Made by a program: the position numbers and the translations under genes. Below the pieces are notes generated by a model. It was not told the origin of the DNA. It made no database searches and saw only the letters and a list, made by a program, of their open reading frames with translations. Below, piece after piece: positions 25,015 to 34,040 of a stretch of DNA of 64,000 bases (position 1 is the stretch's first letter; each line of letters opens with the position of its first letter). The DNA is from an uncultured Clostridia bacterium. GTDB lineage: Bacteria > Bacillota > Clostridia > Christensenellales > Aristaeellaceae. The DNA lies in assembly GCA_937886445.1 (NCBI GenBank), contig CALGBY010000135.1:27871-91870 (forward strand), in the 5' to 3' direction.

Positions 25015-27291
25015 CTATTCACCTGTATAGCAGCAGATCCCGTGCTCCTTCGCGTATATCCACGCGGCGCTGTTTTCTCCGCACATAAACACGATTTCCG
25101 TACAGCCGTCAAAGGCGTCCTCCGCGATATCCGTTACGCTGTCCGGTATCACGATAAGCAGCAGACCCGGATCATCCCGGAAGGCCCCCTTCCCGATCAC
25201 ACGGGTGCCCTGCGCGATGATCACCTGCGCTTCCGCGCAGCCGCAAAATGCTTCCTCTTCAATCACCCCCGCGGCAGGAACCAGCAGCACCCCGTCCGCC
25301 GGTATTACGCGTTCCTCCCGGATCGAAAGCTCGCAATTCCGGCACGCGATCGGCCCGACAGCACCGTCCCCGCTGCCGGCAGGACGGCAGAACGCCGGCT
25401 CAAAGATATGTCCGGCTGCCGGAAGCGGATCGCGCCCCTGCGTGTATTTTCTGCACCGGTCGCAATAAAACCCAGCTGAAAATCCTTCCGTCTCACAGCC
25501 GGCGGGAATCTCCTCCGTAGCACGGATATCATGCACCGTTACATTGATCACCGCCTTCGCGCCGCTTTCCGCTGTGATCGTCAGATTGGCTGTTCCGGCC
25601 TTGAGCGCCGTTACGGTACCGTTTTCGATACTCAGCACAGCCGTGCTGCCTACAGTGATCTTACAGTTTCCGGATCTGTCCTCCGGGAACTGCGTATACT
25701 CCGGCGTATAGACATCTCCCGTATGCAGGATCACGCTGTTTCCGTCAAGCGGCGTGACGCTGTATACCTTTGAAGGATCGTAAACCGTTATTGTTACACT
25801 GTCCTTTTTGGAAAGCACGGATGTAGTGACCGACACCGTCGCAGTGCCCGGAGCTCTCGCCGTAACAAGCCCGGTATCGGCATCCACTCTCACATAGGCA
25901 GTCGCGCTTGAACCCCATTTCAGTCCCGTCTGCGCGGTATCGGGAAGCACCTCGCACTGCAGCTGCAGTGTTTCACCTGCCGCCAGCAGCAGCTTCTTTT
26001 CTCCGATAATGCTGACAGACGCGGGTTTTGAGGGATCGACCACATGCACCGTAAGCGTATCCTTTCGATCCCCCACAAGCGTACGCACACTCAGCGTTGT
26101 GGTGCCTGCCTTTTTTCCGGTTATCACCCCGTTTGAGATCGAAAAATAATCCAGTGTGGACGCTGTCCACCGTACGCCCTGCTCTGCTGTATCCGGATAT
26201 ACGGTATAGGAGGGACATACACTTTCTCCGATGTTGACCGTGATCTCATTTTCATCCAGCTTTACCCATTGCGGGATAGCCGGATTGACCACCGTCACCG
26301 TCACGGTATCGCTCACGCCGTTCTGCAATTTCACAGTCACCTTTGCCGTTCCGTCCTTCACAGCGGTAACAAGCCCTCCGGATGAAACCGTGGCGATATC
26401 CCTTGCGGAGGAGCTCCATGTAAACACGGGCGAAAGCCCCTCATGCATAACGACGGGATGCAGCTGCAGCGTTTCGCCGGGCTGCAATGTGATCTCCTTT
26501 CCCTCTTCCACTGTTACCGAACGCAGTACACTGTAATCATGCACATCCACCGTCACGGACGCCGTTTTGCCGTTTTCGGTAACAAACACGATTTCAGCAG
26601 TGCCGTCACGAAGACCTGTGACCGTTCCGTCCTGTGATACCTTTGCCGTACGCGGAACAGTGGATACCCATGTGCCTGTACAGCCTTCCGGCTCAGTGAC
26701 CGCCGTCAGGGTCACGCTTTCCCCCACGGCAATATCTGTTTTTTCATTCGGGATGACCGTGACCCGGCGCGCGGAGGACGGAAACTCCAGCGTTTCGCCC
26801 GCGGCTTCTCCGTCTCCGGTAAAGATCTCCACCCGCGTGCCCGGCGGACAGTTCTGCGCGATCCATCGCGCCCCCTCCACGCACAGTCTGATACAGCCAT
26901 GCGATACAGGTGTTCCGATCGCGTAAACTGATTCAAGGTCCAGCGTTTCAGCCGAGGCGGAATCATACAGATAGGTGTGGAACAGGATCGCACCGCGTAT
27001 CCGGGTGATCCAACTGATGTAGCTTCCGTCCGCCGAAAGGAACATACCTGTTCTGTCGGATGTATAGGGCGGTTCCGGCAGGTAAAAGGTGCCCTCCGGC
27101 GTTGATGTGGGGTTTGAGCCTGTTGAGCAGCGCCAGCGATGCACAAGAAGGTTATCTGATGTACGGTACACCTCGACTGTCTGGCTGCCCTTATCCACGC
27201 TGATCCAGTAATAGCCTTCCGCTCTCGCAAACACAGCCAGGAACAGTGCTACAAAGCACACGGCTGATAAAAACAAAAACTTCCTCTTCAT
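25015..27291 (-). CDS. L,D-transpeptidase with five Ig-like repeats and a C-terminal LRR region
   Basis: A 758-residue secreted protein. After the signal peptide (ending FARAEG), residues ~25-160 form a YkuD domain; the catalytic motif is PVSHGCIRLC with the active Cys. YkuD enzymes form 3-3 peptidoglycan cross-links or attach proteins. Five Big_2 (bacterial Ig-like) domains follow from about residue 175 to 590, each with the pattern TAVKDGTAKVTV or TGLRDGTAEIVF. A Cys-rich joint (FYCDRCRKYTQG, ACRNCELS) leads to a BspA-like leucine-rich repeat end (IGKGAFRDDPGLLLIVIPDS). The catalytic domain at the N-terminus with a long stalk behind it is an unusual order. The gene stands alone. Confidence 0.86.
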   Translation of the reverse strand: MKRKFLFLSAVCFVALFLAVFARAEGYYWISVDKGSQTVEVYRTSDNLLVHRWRCSTGSNPTSTPEGTFYLPEPPYTSDRTGMFLSADGSYISWITRIRGAILFHTYLYDSASAETLDLESVYAIGTPVSHGCIRLCVEGARWIAQNCPPGTRVEIFTGDGEAAGETLEFPSSARRVTVIPNEKTDIAVGESVTLTAVTEPEGCTGTWVSTVPRTAKVSQDGTVTGLRDGTAEIVFVTENGKTASVTVDVHDYSVLRSVTVEEGKEITLQPGETLQLHPVVMHEGLSPVFTWSSSARDIATVSSGGLVTAVKDGTAKVTVKLQNGVSDTVTVTVVNPAIPQWVKLDENEITVNIGESVCPSYTVYPDTAEQGVRWTASTLDYFSISNGVITGKKAGTTTLSVRTLVGDRKDTLTVHVVDPSKPASVSIIGEKKLLLAAGETLQLQCEVLPDTAQTGLKWGSSATAYVRVDADTGLVTARAPGTATVSVTTSVLSKKDSVTITVYDPSKVYSVTPLDGNSVILHTGDVYTPEYTQFPEDRSGNCKITVGSTAVLSIENGTVTALKAGTANLTITAESGAKAVINVTVHDIRATEEIPAGCETEGFSAGFYCDRCRKYTQGRDPLPAAGHIFEPAFCRPAGSGDGAVGPIACRNCELSIREERVIPADGVLLVPAAGVIEEEAFCGCAEAQVIIAQGTRVIGKGAFRDDPGLLLIVIPDSVTDIAEDAFDGCTEIVFMCGENSAAWIYAKEHGICCYTGE

Positions 27292-27388
27292 CTCTGTCCA
27301 TCCCTGTTTTTCTGTTCATCCGGCACCTGCACGCCGTCTTCGTCCTCTGTGCATAAATATTCTCATATTTCGATGCCTGTATTCCGCG

Positions 27389-27440
27389 CTCCGGAAGAGG
27401 CGCCGGCAGGCTGTCTGAAAACAGGCTGTATACTGTGTCT
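27389..27440 (+). repeat. Palindromic repeat, copy D (degenerate)
   Basis: Resembles copies at 32746, 42524, 43668 and 53063: CTCCGGAAGAGGCGCC then GGCTGTCTGAAAAC, after which the palindrome has diverged. It lies between divergent genes. The remainder of 27292-27604 shows no gene. Confidence 0.5.
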
Positions 27441-27604
27441 GTACTCCAGTCGTCACCGTGTCAGTCGCCTGGTCTGCGGATATCTACGGTTAAGTATAAC
27501 ATTCCGGGTACGATTCGTCAAATATACTCTTGATTTTTTACATTTATTCTGCTGTTTGTGTGACTTTTTTCATATACTCAGCGTGAGCGCATCGCAAAAG
27601 CGAA

Positions 27605-27633
27605 TTGACAACCGCCTGAAATGATCCTATAAT
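27605..27633 (+). promoter_or_regulatory. Promoter of the arabinofuranosidase gene
   Basis: TTGACA (27605-27610) and TATAAT (27628-27633), spacing 17. Confidence 0.88.
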
Positions 27634-27700
27634 GACAGCGTTGATAAAGGATGGATCCATAAAACGCGAACCGTTACAAAAAGTAAAGGAAGGTAAGCTT

Positions 27701-29173
27701 ATGGCAAGTATTTCCATTAACCGAAAAAGAAGCACGGGCACGATCAGCAGGTACATCTACGGTCACTTTGCCGAGCATCTCGGCAGATGCATCTACGGCG
27801 GCATCTTTGTGGGCAAGGACAGCCCGATCCCCAATGTAAACGGCATCCGTACCGATGTTGTGGAAGCCATGAAGGCGATCAGGCTTCCCGTCATCCGCTG
27901 GCCGGGCGGCTGTTTCGCGGATGAATATCACTGGCGCGACGGGATCGGTGAGCAAAAAAACCGCAAGCGTATGGTGAATACCAACTGGGGCGGCGTGGTG
28001 GAGGACAATTCCTTCGGAACGCATGAATTTCTGGATCTTTGCGCTCAGGTGGGCTGCGAGCCTTATATCACCGGCAATGTCGGCAGCGGCTCTATTCGTG
28101 AAATGAGCGAATGGGTGGAATATATCAATTCGGACGGCGATTCCTCCGTTGTTCAGGAAAGATGGAAAAACGGACGGAAAGACAGCTGGGGCGTCAAATT
28201 CTGGGGCGTAGGCAATGAAAACTGGGGCTGCGGCGGCAATATGGAGCCGGAATACTATGTAAATGAGTATCGCCGCTATCAGGGCTTCTGCCGCCAGTAC
28301 GGAAAGAACCGCCTCTTCAAGGTGGCCTGCGGCCCCAGCGGAGATGACAGCCACTGGACCGAGGTGCTGATGAGCAAGGCCGCGAAAATGATGGACGGTC
28401 TGAGCCTGCATCACTATACCGTGTGCGGGGATACCTGGGAGAAGAAAGGCAGCGCCACCGCATTTACCGATGAGGAATACTACCGCACCATGTACAAGGC
28501 TGCCACCTATATGGAGCATAATGTGACCAGCCAGAGCGCCATTATGGACCGTTACGATCCCGAAAAGCGTGTGTGGCTGATGATCGATGAGTGGGGCAAC
28601 TGGTTTGATGTGGAGCCGGGCACCAATCCGGGCTTCCTGTATCAGCAGAACACCATGCGTGACGCCGTATCCGCCGCGATCATCATGGATATTTTCAACC
28701 GCCACTGTGACCGTGTAAAGATGGCGAATATCGCGCAGACCGTTAATGTGCTTCAGGCCATCATCCTCACCGAAGGCGAGAAAATGGTGCTTACTCCCAC
28801 GTATTATGTATACGACCTTTACAAGAACCACATGGACGCGAAGGAGCTGGATTGCTTCGTAAACGCCGAAACGACCGGCATCGGCAATTGGATGACCGCC
28901 GGGATCACAGCCTCCGCCAGTGAAAAGGACGGAAAGATCACTCTGACCGTCAGCAATGTGGACAACGCGAAGGCGACTGAAGTGGTGATCGATCTGGGCA
29001 ATGACGCCATTACCGGTGCGGAAGGCCGTGTCCTTTCCGGCAGGATGGATGAGTTCAACGATTTTGAGAAGCAGCCTCTGGCGATCAAACCGCTGGAAGG
29101 GCTGAAAATTGAAGACGGCAAGCTTACCGTAACACTGCCCGCCTGCTCTGTATCCGAGATCACACTTTACTGA
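27701..29173 (+). CDS. Intracellular alpha-L-arabinofuranosidase (GH51)
   Basis: A 490-residue glycoside hydrolase that removes terminal arabinose from arabino-oligosaccharides. The GH51 acid/base Glu is in [14 protein letters not shown] and the nucleophile Glu in [28 protein letters not shown] is another family hallmark. There is no signal peptide, so it acts on imported oligosaccharides. The C-terminal ~110 residues are the usual beta-sandwich. AAGGAAGG precedes the ATG at 27701. No arabinose transporter or utilisation genes are in the window. Confidence 0.93.
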   Translation: MASISINRKRSTGTISRYIYGHFAEHLGRCIYGGIFVGKDSPIPNVNGIRTDVVEAMKAIRLPVIRWPGGCFADEYHWRDGIGEQKNRKRMVNTNWGGVVEDNSFGTHEFLDLCAQVGCEPYITGNVGSGSIREMSEWVEYINSDGDSSVVQERWKNGRKDSWGVKFWGVGNENWGCGGNMEPEYYVNEYRRYQGFCRQYGKNRLFKVACGPSGDDSHWTEVLMSKAAKMMDGLSLHHYTVCGDTWEKKGSATAFTDEEYYRTMYKAATYMEHNVTSQSAIMDRYDPEKRVWLMIDEWGNWFDVEPGTNPGFLYQQNTMRDAVSAAIIMDIFNRHCDRVKMANIAQTVNVLQAIILTEGEKMVLTPTYYVYDLYKNHMDAKELDCFVNAETTGIGNWMTAGITASASEKDGKITLTVSNVDNAKATEVVIDLGNDAITGAEGRVLSGRMDEFNDFEKQPLAIKPLEGLKIEDGKLTVTLPACSVSEITLY

Positions 29174-29208
29174 GAGTAAACATGTACACAAAGGGAGGGG
29201 ATCGCACT

Positions 29209-29538
29209 GTGGAAAACGAGGTTTCCGAAAACGCGCGGTCCCTTCCCCTTTTTCATGGAGAAATACCGAAAAAGCCCTGTGTAAAATGCCTTATCCGGGA
29301 GCTTCCCGATGAGAAAGACCTGCACAAAGCCATTCAGGAGCTTTTAGAGCAAATGGACCCCTGTGAAAAAGCTGACAGCACGCTGTACGAGAAACGCCTG
29401 TCCGCCTGCGGGGAATGTCCTTATCTCAGCCGCGGCACCTGCGGCAAGTGCGGCTGCTATGTAGAGCTGAGATGCGCTAAGCGGCGGCTGTCCTGCCCTG
29501 ATGTGCCGCCGCGATGGGAAAAGGAAGCGACGAAATAA
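29209..29538 (+). CDS. DUF6171-family Cys-rich small protein
   Basis: A 109-residue protein with a CVKCLIREL opening and a CGECPYLSRGTCGKCGCYVELR core followed by CPDVPPRW; eight or more Cys residues suggest a zinc or iron-sulfur site. The pattern matches DUF6171, widespread in Clostridia and of unknown function. GTG at 29209 is preferred since GGGAGGGG lies eight bases upstream; an ATG 27 bases earlier has a poorer site. It follows the arabinofuranosidase by 35 bases. Confidence 0.78.
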   Translation: MENEVSENARSLPLFHGEIPKKPCVKCLIRELPDEKDLHKAIQELLEQMDPCEKADSTLYEKRLSACGECPYLSRGTCGKCGCYVELRCAKRRLSCPDVPPRWEKEATK

Positions 29539-29653
29539 CATCCGAAGCAGCAAAAGCACCTCCTTTCCGGAAGGGTTCCATAAACAGTATCAGCCGGAAA
29601 TTCAGAAAAGGCATCTCCATGCCGGATCGGTCAATACTGTATCAGCAAGAAAA

Positions 29654-29905
29654 CATAATAAATCCCTGTTTGAAGAGCTTGATGAAACCTGCACTTTGGG
29701 TAAATATGAAATATTTTACCCGAATCTGATAGTTGAAAACAAAGATCATCATCCCATTGGAAAAATGGCAGGATGCACAGAGCGTACCCGTAGAAAGTGC
29801 GTCCCGGCCTGTATGAAGGATTGATCCTGAATAGCACCTTGGGTGGGCCGGATGAACAATATCAAAGCAAGGGCTGAGGAAATCGTACAGGCTGACATCA
29901 TTGTT
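29654..29905 (+). pseudogene. Broken tnpV (transposon-encoded protein) remnant
   Basis: Two pieces of a TnpV protein remain in different frames. The first (29660-29770) reads KSLFEELDETCTLGKYEIF and NLIVENKDHHPIGKM, like the TnpV N-terminus. The second (29843-29905) reads VGRMNNIKARAEEIV, like its C-terminus. The middle part is missing and there is no start codon. TnpV is carried by conjugative and mobilisable transposons of Clostridia, so this is a scar of an old insertion. Confidence 0.72.
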
Positions 29906-29928
29906 ACAATCAATCCGCCTGTCTCGCT

Positions 29929-29958
29929 GCCTGATCGAACAATGATCAGGCGGTTTTT
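29929..29958 (+). terminator. Terminator-like hairpin after the tnpV remnant
   Basis: GCCTGATC / GATCAGGC stem, seven-base loop, then GG and five T. Confidence 0.75.
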
Positions 29959-30221
29959 CTGTCGTATAAGCCGCATTTATCACCGGAAAATTGCCGTTCC
30001 AAAATCATACAACGCTGTCACTGAATGCATGCAATAAGCGCTGTATGCTATGCAGAATGCGAATTTTCCTTTGAAAGCGGTGCTCTTTATCAAAAACGGG
30101 ACCTTTCCCTGTCCGGCAGAAATCCATGTGAGTGTTCAGAACAGGAGCAGCGAACACAGAGAACAAAACGGCCGCATGGAGCACAATGTCATTGGCTTCA
30201 TCCCGATCCATAAGCTGACAG
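29959..30221. other. Intergenic region, no supported gene
   Basis: Only short open frames without ribosome binding sites or recognisable products. It may be further decayed transposon sequence. Confidence 0.4.
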
Positions 30222-30252
30222 AAAAGCAAACGGCGTGATCGAAATCACGCCG
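30222..30252 (-). terminator. Terminator of the rhamnose gene run
   Basis: Stem CGGCGTGAT / ATCACGCCG with CGAA loop; on the minus strand followed by TTTGCTTTTC, 50 bases after rfbA. Confidence 0.75.
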
Positions 30253-30264
30253 CCTGGGACTGAG

Positions 30265-30285
30265 AGCCCCCTTTGGGGGGCTTTT
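30265..30285 (+). terminator. Plus-strand terminator-like hairpin
   Basis: AGCCCCC-TTT-GGGGGCT followed by TTTT; no plus-strand gene is evident upstream except the decayed tnpV. Confidence 0.6.
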
Positions 30286-30301
30286 CGTATGTCTTGATCT
30301 G

Positions 30302-31189
30302 TCAGTATTTCAGTTTATCCTGTGCCACGGCCAGCAGATGCTCTCCGTACAGGCTTTTTCCGTATACCTTTGCTGCCTCCGTCAGCGTGTCTTTGCTGAT
30401 AAATCCGCTGATATAGGCGATCTCCTCCGGTGCGCTGATGATGATTCCCTGTCTGGTCTGGATCGTTTCCACAAAATTGGCTGCCTGAAGCAGTGAAGAC
30501 ACAGTGCCCGTATCCAGCCAGGCAAAGCCGCGTCCCAGAAGCTGCACATCCAGCAGCCCGTCGTCAAGATACATCTCATTCAGTGTCGTTATCTCCAGCT
30601 CACCGCGTGCCGACGGCCTGACCTGATTTGCTCTCCCGCAAACATCCGCCGGGTAAAAGTAAAGACCAGTCACCGCGTAATTGGATTTCGGGCGCGCGGG
30701 CTTTTCCTCAATGCTCATCACCTTGCCGCTCCCGTCAAACTCCACCACTCCGAATCTTTCCGGATCCGGCACATAATAGCCGAACACAGTTGCCCTGCCG
30801 TTCTTTTCCGCGTTCACCACGGCCGCTTTCAGCATTTTTCTGAACCCGTTGCCGAAAAAGATATTGTCTCCCAGCACCATCGCCCCGGTCTCACCGCAGA
30901 GAAACTCCTCCCCCAGGGTAAACGCCTGGGCAAGACCGTCCAGTGAAGGCTGTACCTTATAGCTCAAATGGATACCGAACTGGGATCCGTCCCCCAGCAG
31001 TTCCTCAAACCTCGGCGTATCGTTCGGTGTTGAAATGATCAGGATATCTCTGATCCCCGCCAGCATGAGCGTAGACAGCGGATAATAGATCATGGGTTTA
31101 TCATAGATCGGAAGAAGCTGCTTGGAAGTCACCCTGGTAAGCGGATAAAGACGGGTTCCGCTTCCGCCTGCCAATATGATCCCCTTCAT
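30302..31189 (-). CDS. rfbA: Glucose-1-phosphate thymidylyltransferase
   Basis: A 295-residue enzyme that makes dTDP-glucose from dTTP and glucose 1-phosphate, the first step of dTDP-L-rhamnose synthesis. The nucleotide-binding loop [16 protein letters not shown] and the motifs [20 protein letters not shown] and VLGDNIFFG are diagnostic. It is the last gene of the run and overlaps rfbC by four bases (ATGA). Confidence 0.96.
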   Translation of the reverse strand: MKGIILAGGSGTRLYPLTRVTSKQLLPIYDKPMIYYPLSTLMLAGIRDILIISTPNDTPRFEELLGDGSQFGIHLSYKVQPSLDGLAQAFTLGEEFLCGETGAMVLGDNIFFGNGFRKMLKAAVVNAEKNGRATVFGYYVPDPERFGVVEFDGSGKVMSIEEKPARPKSNYAVTGLYFYPADVCGRANQVRPSARGELEITTLNEMYLDDGLLDVQLLGRGFAWLDTGTVSSLLQAANFVETIQTRQGIIISAPEEIAYISGFISKDTLTEAAKVYGKSLYGEHLLAVAQDKLKY

Positions 31190-31803
31190 CGTCTCATCTC
31201 CTCAAATATGCCGTCGTTCATTCCCGGCCATCTGCTGTCCTTTTCGCTCAGCTTCAGCGGCACACCGTCCACCGTGCAGCCTGAAGCGTCCGCAGTACCG
31301 TGACAGGCTCCGGTCACTCCGGGCCACACGATCCCGATCGCGGGATCATTCCAGGCCAGACCGCCTTCATCATCCGGATGATAGAAATCATCACATTTAT
31401 AGCAAAACTCGGCGGTATCCGAAAGCACAAGAAAGCCGTGAGCAAAGCCGCGCGGTATCAAAAACTGTTTGAAGTTCTCCGCCGTCAGCAGTTCTCCATG
31501 CCATCTTCCGTAGGTCGCTGAGCCCGGACGAAGGTCTACCGCCACATCGAATACCGCTCCCCTGATGACCCTCACAAGCTTTGTCTGCGGGAATTTCTTT
31601 TGAAAATGCAGCCCCCGGAGCACGCCCTTCGTACTCATGCTTTGATTATCCTGAACAAATGTGATATCAAAGCCGGCTTCTCTCATATCGCGTTCGGAAT
31701 ATGTTTCAACAAAATAGCCTCTCGTATCACCATGCACGGCAGGAACGATCACACACAGCCCCTGTATTCCGTCCAGATCCCTTTCTACACTTATTTGACC
31801 CAT
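31186..31803 (-). CDS. rfbC: dTDP-4-dehydrorhamnose 3,5-epimerase
   Basis: A 205-residue cupin enzyme. [20 protein letters not shown] includes the catalytic His, and [20 protein letters not shown] and [20 protein letters not shown] are family hallmarks. It epimerises C3 and C5 of dTDP-4-keto-6-deoxyglucose. The C-terminus ([18 protein letters not shown]) is complete. One base separates it from rfbD. Confidence 0.95.
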   Translation of the reverse strand: MGQISVERDLDGIQGLCVIVPAVHGDTRGYFVETYSERDMREAGFDITFVQDNQSMSTKGVLRGLHFQKKFPQTKLVRVIRGAVFDVAVDLRPGSATYGRWHGELLTAENFKQFLIPRGFAHGFLVLSDTAEFCYKCDDFYHPDDEGGLAWNDPAIGIVWPGVTGACHGTADASGCTVDGVPLKLSEKDSRWPGMNDGIFEEMRR

Positions 31804-31804
31804 C

Positions 31805-32731
31805 CTACAGCTGCGCCTCCTTCAAAAACCTGCTTACGGCATCATCCCATGCCGGCAGCGGAGCAAACCCGGCGGTGATCAGTTTCTGTTTGTCCATTCT
31901 TGAATTCCTCGGTCTCGGAGCGCCGGCAAGGCCGTATTCTTCAGATGTGACCGGAATAACGGTCGTTTTCAGCCCGTACAGGCGATACGCCTCGCAGCAG
32001 AGATCGTACCAGGAGATGAAGCCGCCCGGTGTTTTTTCCGAATTTGTCACATGATAGCAGCCGTACTTCCCGGTCTCGATTATATCCGCGAGAAGCCTTG
32101 CCAGATCCAGCGTATAGGTAGGCGTTCCGATCTGATCGTTTACCACTCTTACCGTATCATGTGTCTTGCCGATATTGATCATCGTTCTGATAAAGTTTTT
32201 TCCGTTCAGGCCGAATACCCACGCGATACGAACGATGAAGTATTTATCGAGCGCCGCTTTTACCGCCAGTTCCCCGTCAAGCTTGCTTTTGCCGTAAACA
32301 TTCAGCGGAGCGCAGCATGGATCATCCGGCTGCCACGGGCGTTCACCTTTTCCGTCAAACACATAATCCGTGCTGATGTACATAAGCTTCGCGCCAACAG
32401 CCCTTGCCGCTTCCGCGATATTCCGCGTTCCGAGGTGATTGACGGCGTCTACCGTTTCAAGGTTTTCCGCTTTTTCCGCCGCGTCCACAGCCGTCCACGC
32501 TGCACAGTGGATAACGGCGTCCGGCCTTATTTCGCCCATGACCCTCATCACCGCGTCCCTGTCTGTGATGTCCAGCTGCACATAGGGAGCCACTGTTACC
32601 GCGCTCGCGTCGGCTATTCCGCTGTACTCCGGCGCGATATCGCTTCCTACAGGCGAATGCCCGCGCGCGGATAATTCATTTACAACATCGTGCCCCAGCT
32701 GACCTGAAGCCCCGGTAACCAGTACTTTCAT
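31805..32731 (-). CDS. rfbD: dTDP-4-dehydrorhamnose reductase
   Basis: A 308-residue SDR-type reductase that makes dTDP-L-rhamnose. VTGASGQLGHDVVNEL is the NAD(P) loop, STDYVFDGKGERPWQPDD holds the catalytic Thr/Tyr region with YGKSKLDGE (Y-x3-K), and VRIAWVFG follows. The ribosome binding site GGAGGA forms the downstream edge of repeat copy A. Confidence 0.94.
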   Translation of the reverse strand: MKVLVTGASGQLGHDVVNELSARGHSPVGSDIAPEYSGIADASAVTVAPYVQLDITDRDAVMRVMGEIRPDAVIHCAAWTAVDAAEKAENLETVDAVNHLGTRNIAEAARAVGAKLMYISTDYVFDGKGERPWQPDDPCCAPLNVYGKSKLDGELAVKAALDKYFIVRIAWVFGLNGKNFIRTMINIGKTHDTVRVVNDQIGTPTYTLDLARLLADIIETGKYGCYHVTNSEKTPGGFISWYDLCCEAYRLYGLKTTVIPVTSEEYGLAGAPRPRNSRMDKQKLITAGFAPLPAWDDAVSRFLKEAQL

Positions 32732-32745
32732 GCTTATTTATCCTT

Positions 32746-32801
32746 CCTCCGGATGAAGCACCGATGGGCTGTTTGAAAATGATCCGTATACATTTTCAAA
32801 C
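32746..32801 (+). repeat. Palindromic repeat, copy A
   Basis: Between rfbB and rfbD. Plus-strand order: CCTCCGGATGAAG, CACCGATGGGCTGTTTGA, then a perfect hairpin whose arms are GTTTGAAAATG and CATTTTCAAAC. It begins directly after the rfbB stop codon. Bases 32774-32799 are identical to 43696-43721 inside the AraC-APH gene. Confidence 0.8.
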
Positions 32802-33875
32802 TTATATCTCTTTTCTGTTTCCGTACATCTGCCGGTAGTACTGCTGATACTCACCGCTTGTCACATGCTCCACCCACGGCGCGTTATTCAGATACCAGTC
32901 GATGGTCTTCACGATCCCTTCATCAAACCCGGTTTCCGGATACCAACCGAGATCCGTCCTGATCTTGCCCGGATCGATCCCGTAACGCCTGTCATGGCCC
33001 ATGCGGTCCTCCACATGTCTGATCAGCCCCTCGTTGATCTCCGGGTCCTTCAACCTTTTCCCTACCTGCTCAATAATGGTCTTTACGATAAAGATATTGG
33101 CCCTTTCGTTATGACCGCCGATGTTGTATACCTCGCCGTCTTTTCCTGCGCTGCATACCAGGTCGATGGCCTTGCAGTGATCATCCACATACAGCCAGTC
33201 ACGCACCTGCATACCATCTCCGTATACCGGGAGCGTTTTGTGTTTTTTCACATTTTCGATCATCAGCGGGATCAGCTTTTCCGGAAACTGACAGGGCCCG
33301 TAGTTATTGCTGCAGCGGGTAATATTGACAGGCATGCCGTAGGTATCGTGAAAGGCCTTAACAAAATGGTCCGCCGAAGCCTTGGACGCGGAGTAAGGGC
33401 TGTGGGGATCTACCGGTGTGGTCTCTGTAAAGAAGCCCTCCGCGCCAAGCGCGCCGTACACCTCATCGGTACTCACCTGCAGATATTTCTTTCCTTTTCT
33501 CCAGGTCTTCTGTCCGGCGTCATACCACATTTCCCTGCAGCAATGAAGAAGCGAAACTGTTCCGCACACATTGGTATCCACAAAAATCATCGGATCGCTG
33601 ATAGAGCGGTCCACATGGCTCTCCGCCGCGAAATTGATCACATAATCCGGATCATATTCGCGAAGCAGGCCGGATACCAGTTCTCTGTCACAGATGCTTC
33701 CGTGCACGAAAACATACCGGTCATCATCATTGATCTCTTTCAGATTTTCAAGGTTGCCGGCATAGGTCAGCGCGTCAAGGTTGATGATACGGATATCCGT
33801 GTGCTTCTTCAGCATATACCGTACCATATTGGAACCGATAAAACCCGCACCGCCTGTAATCAAATAAGTGATCAT
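32802..33875 (-). CDS. rfbB: dTDP-glucose 4,6-dehydratase
   Basis: A 357-residue extended SDR enzyme that turns dTDP-glucose into dTDP-4-keto-6-deoxyglucose. LITGGAGFIGSNMVRYML binds NAD; FAAESHVDRSI, the QVSTDEVYGALG region and PYSASKASADHFV (Y-x3-K) give the active site. The second ATG (33875) was chosen since GAGAGGA stands at a better distance from it than from the ATG six bases earlier. A 165-base gap separates it from the nucleotidyltransferase gene upstream, so the four rfb genes could have a second promoter there, though I see no clear one. Confidence 0.95.
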   Translation of the reverse strand: MITYLITGGAGFIGSNMVRYMLKKHTDIRIINLDALTYAGNLENLKEINDDDRYVFVHGSICDRELVSGLLREYDPDYVINFAAESHVDRSISDPMIFVDTNVCGTVSLLHCCREMWYDAGQKTWRKGKKYLQVSTDEVYGALGAEGFFTETTPVDPHSPYSASKASADHFVKAFHDTYGMPVNITRCSNNYGPCQFPEKLIPLMIENVKKHKTLPVYGDGMQVRDWLYVDDHCKAIDLVCSAGKDGEVYNIGGHNERANIFIVKTIIEQVGKRLKDPEINEGLIRHVEDRMGHDRRYGIDPGKIRTDLGWYPETGFDEGIVKTIDWYLNNAPWVEHVTSGEYQQYYRQMYGNRKEI

Positions 33876-34040
33876 GCGCATTCCTCTCTCCCCTGCTTCG
33901 TGTTTTCTCTTTTGCTTATCTCCATGTCGGGTCGGTATTTTTCACGCTCCTGATCTTCGCGCGCTCCGCTCTGTCACGGGTGTTCTTCATGCCGTCTGCT
34001 GCCCGCGGCGCTGTCAGAACCACAGCCGCTTCCGGTGTAA

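Noticed and set aside
27674..29191. Open frame of 505 codons opposite the arabinofuranosidase gene
   Set aside because: Shadow frame; the plus-strand GH51 motifs are complete.
29555..29600. A sixth repeat copy after the DUF6171 gene
   Set aside because: Only TCCGGAAGGG is shared with copy B and no hairpin follows.
30050..30238. Small plus-strand frame of 62 codons between tnpV and rfbA
   Set aside because: No ribosome binding site, no recognisable product, and its end runs into the rfbA terminator hairpin.
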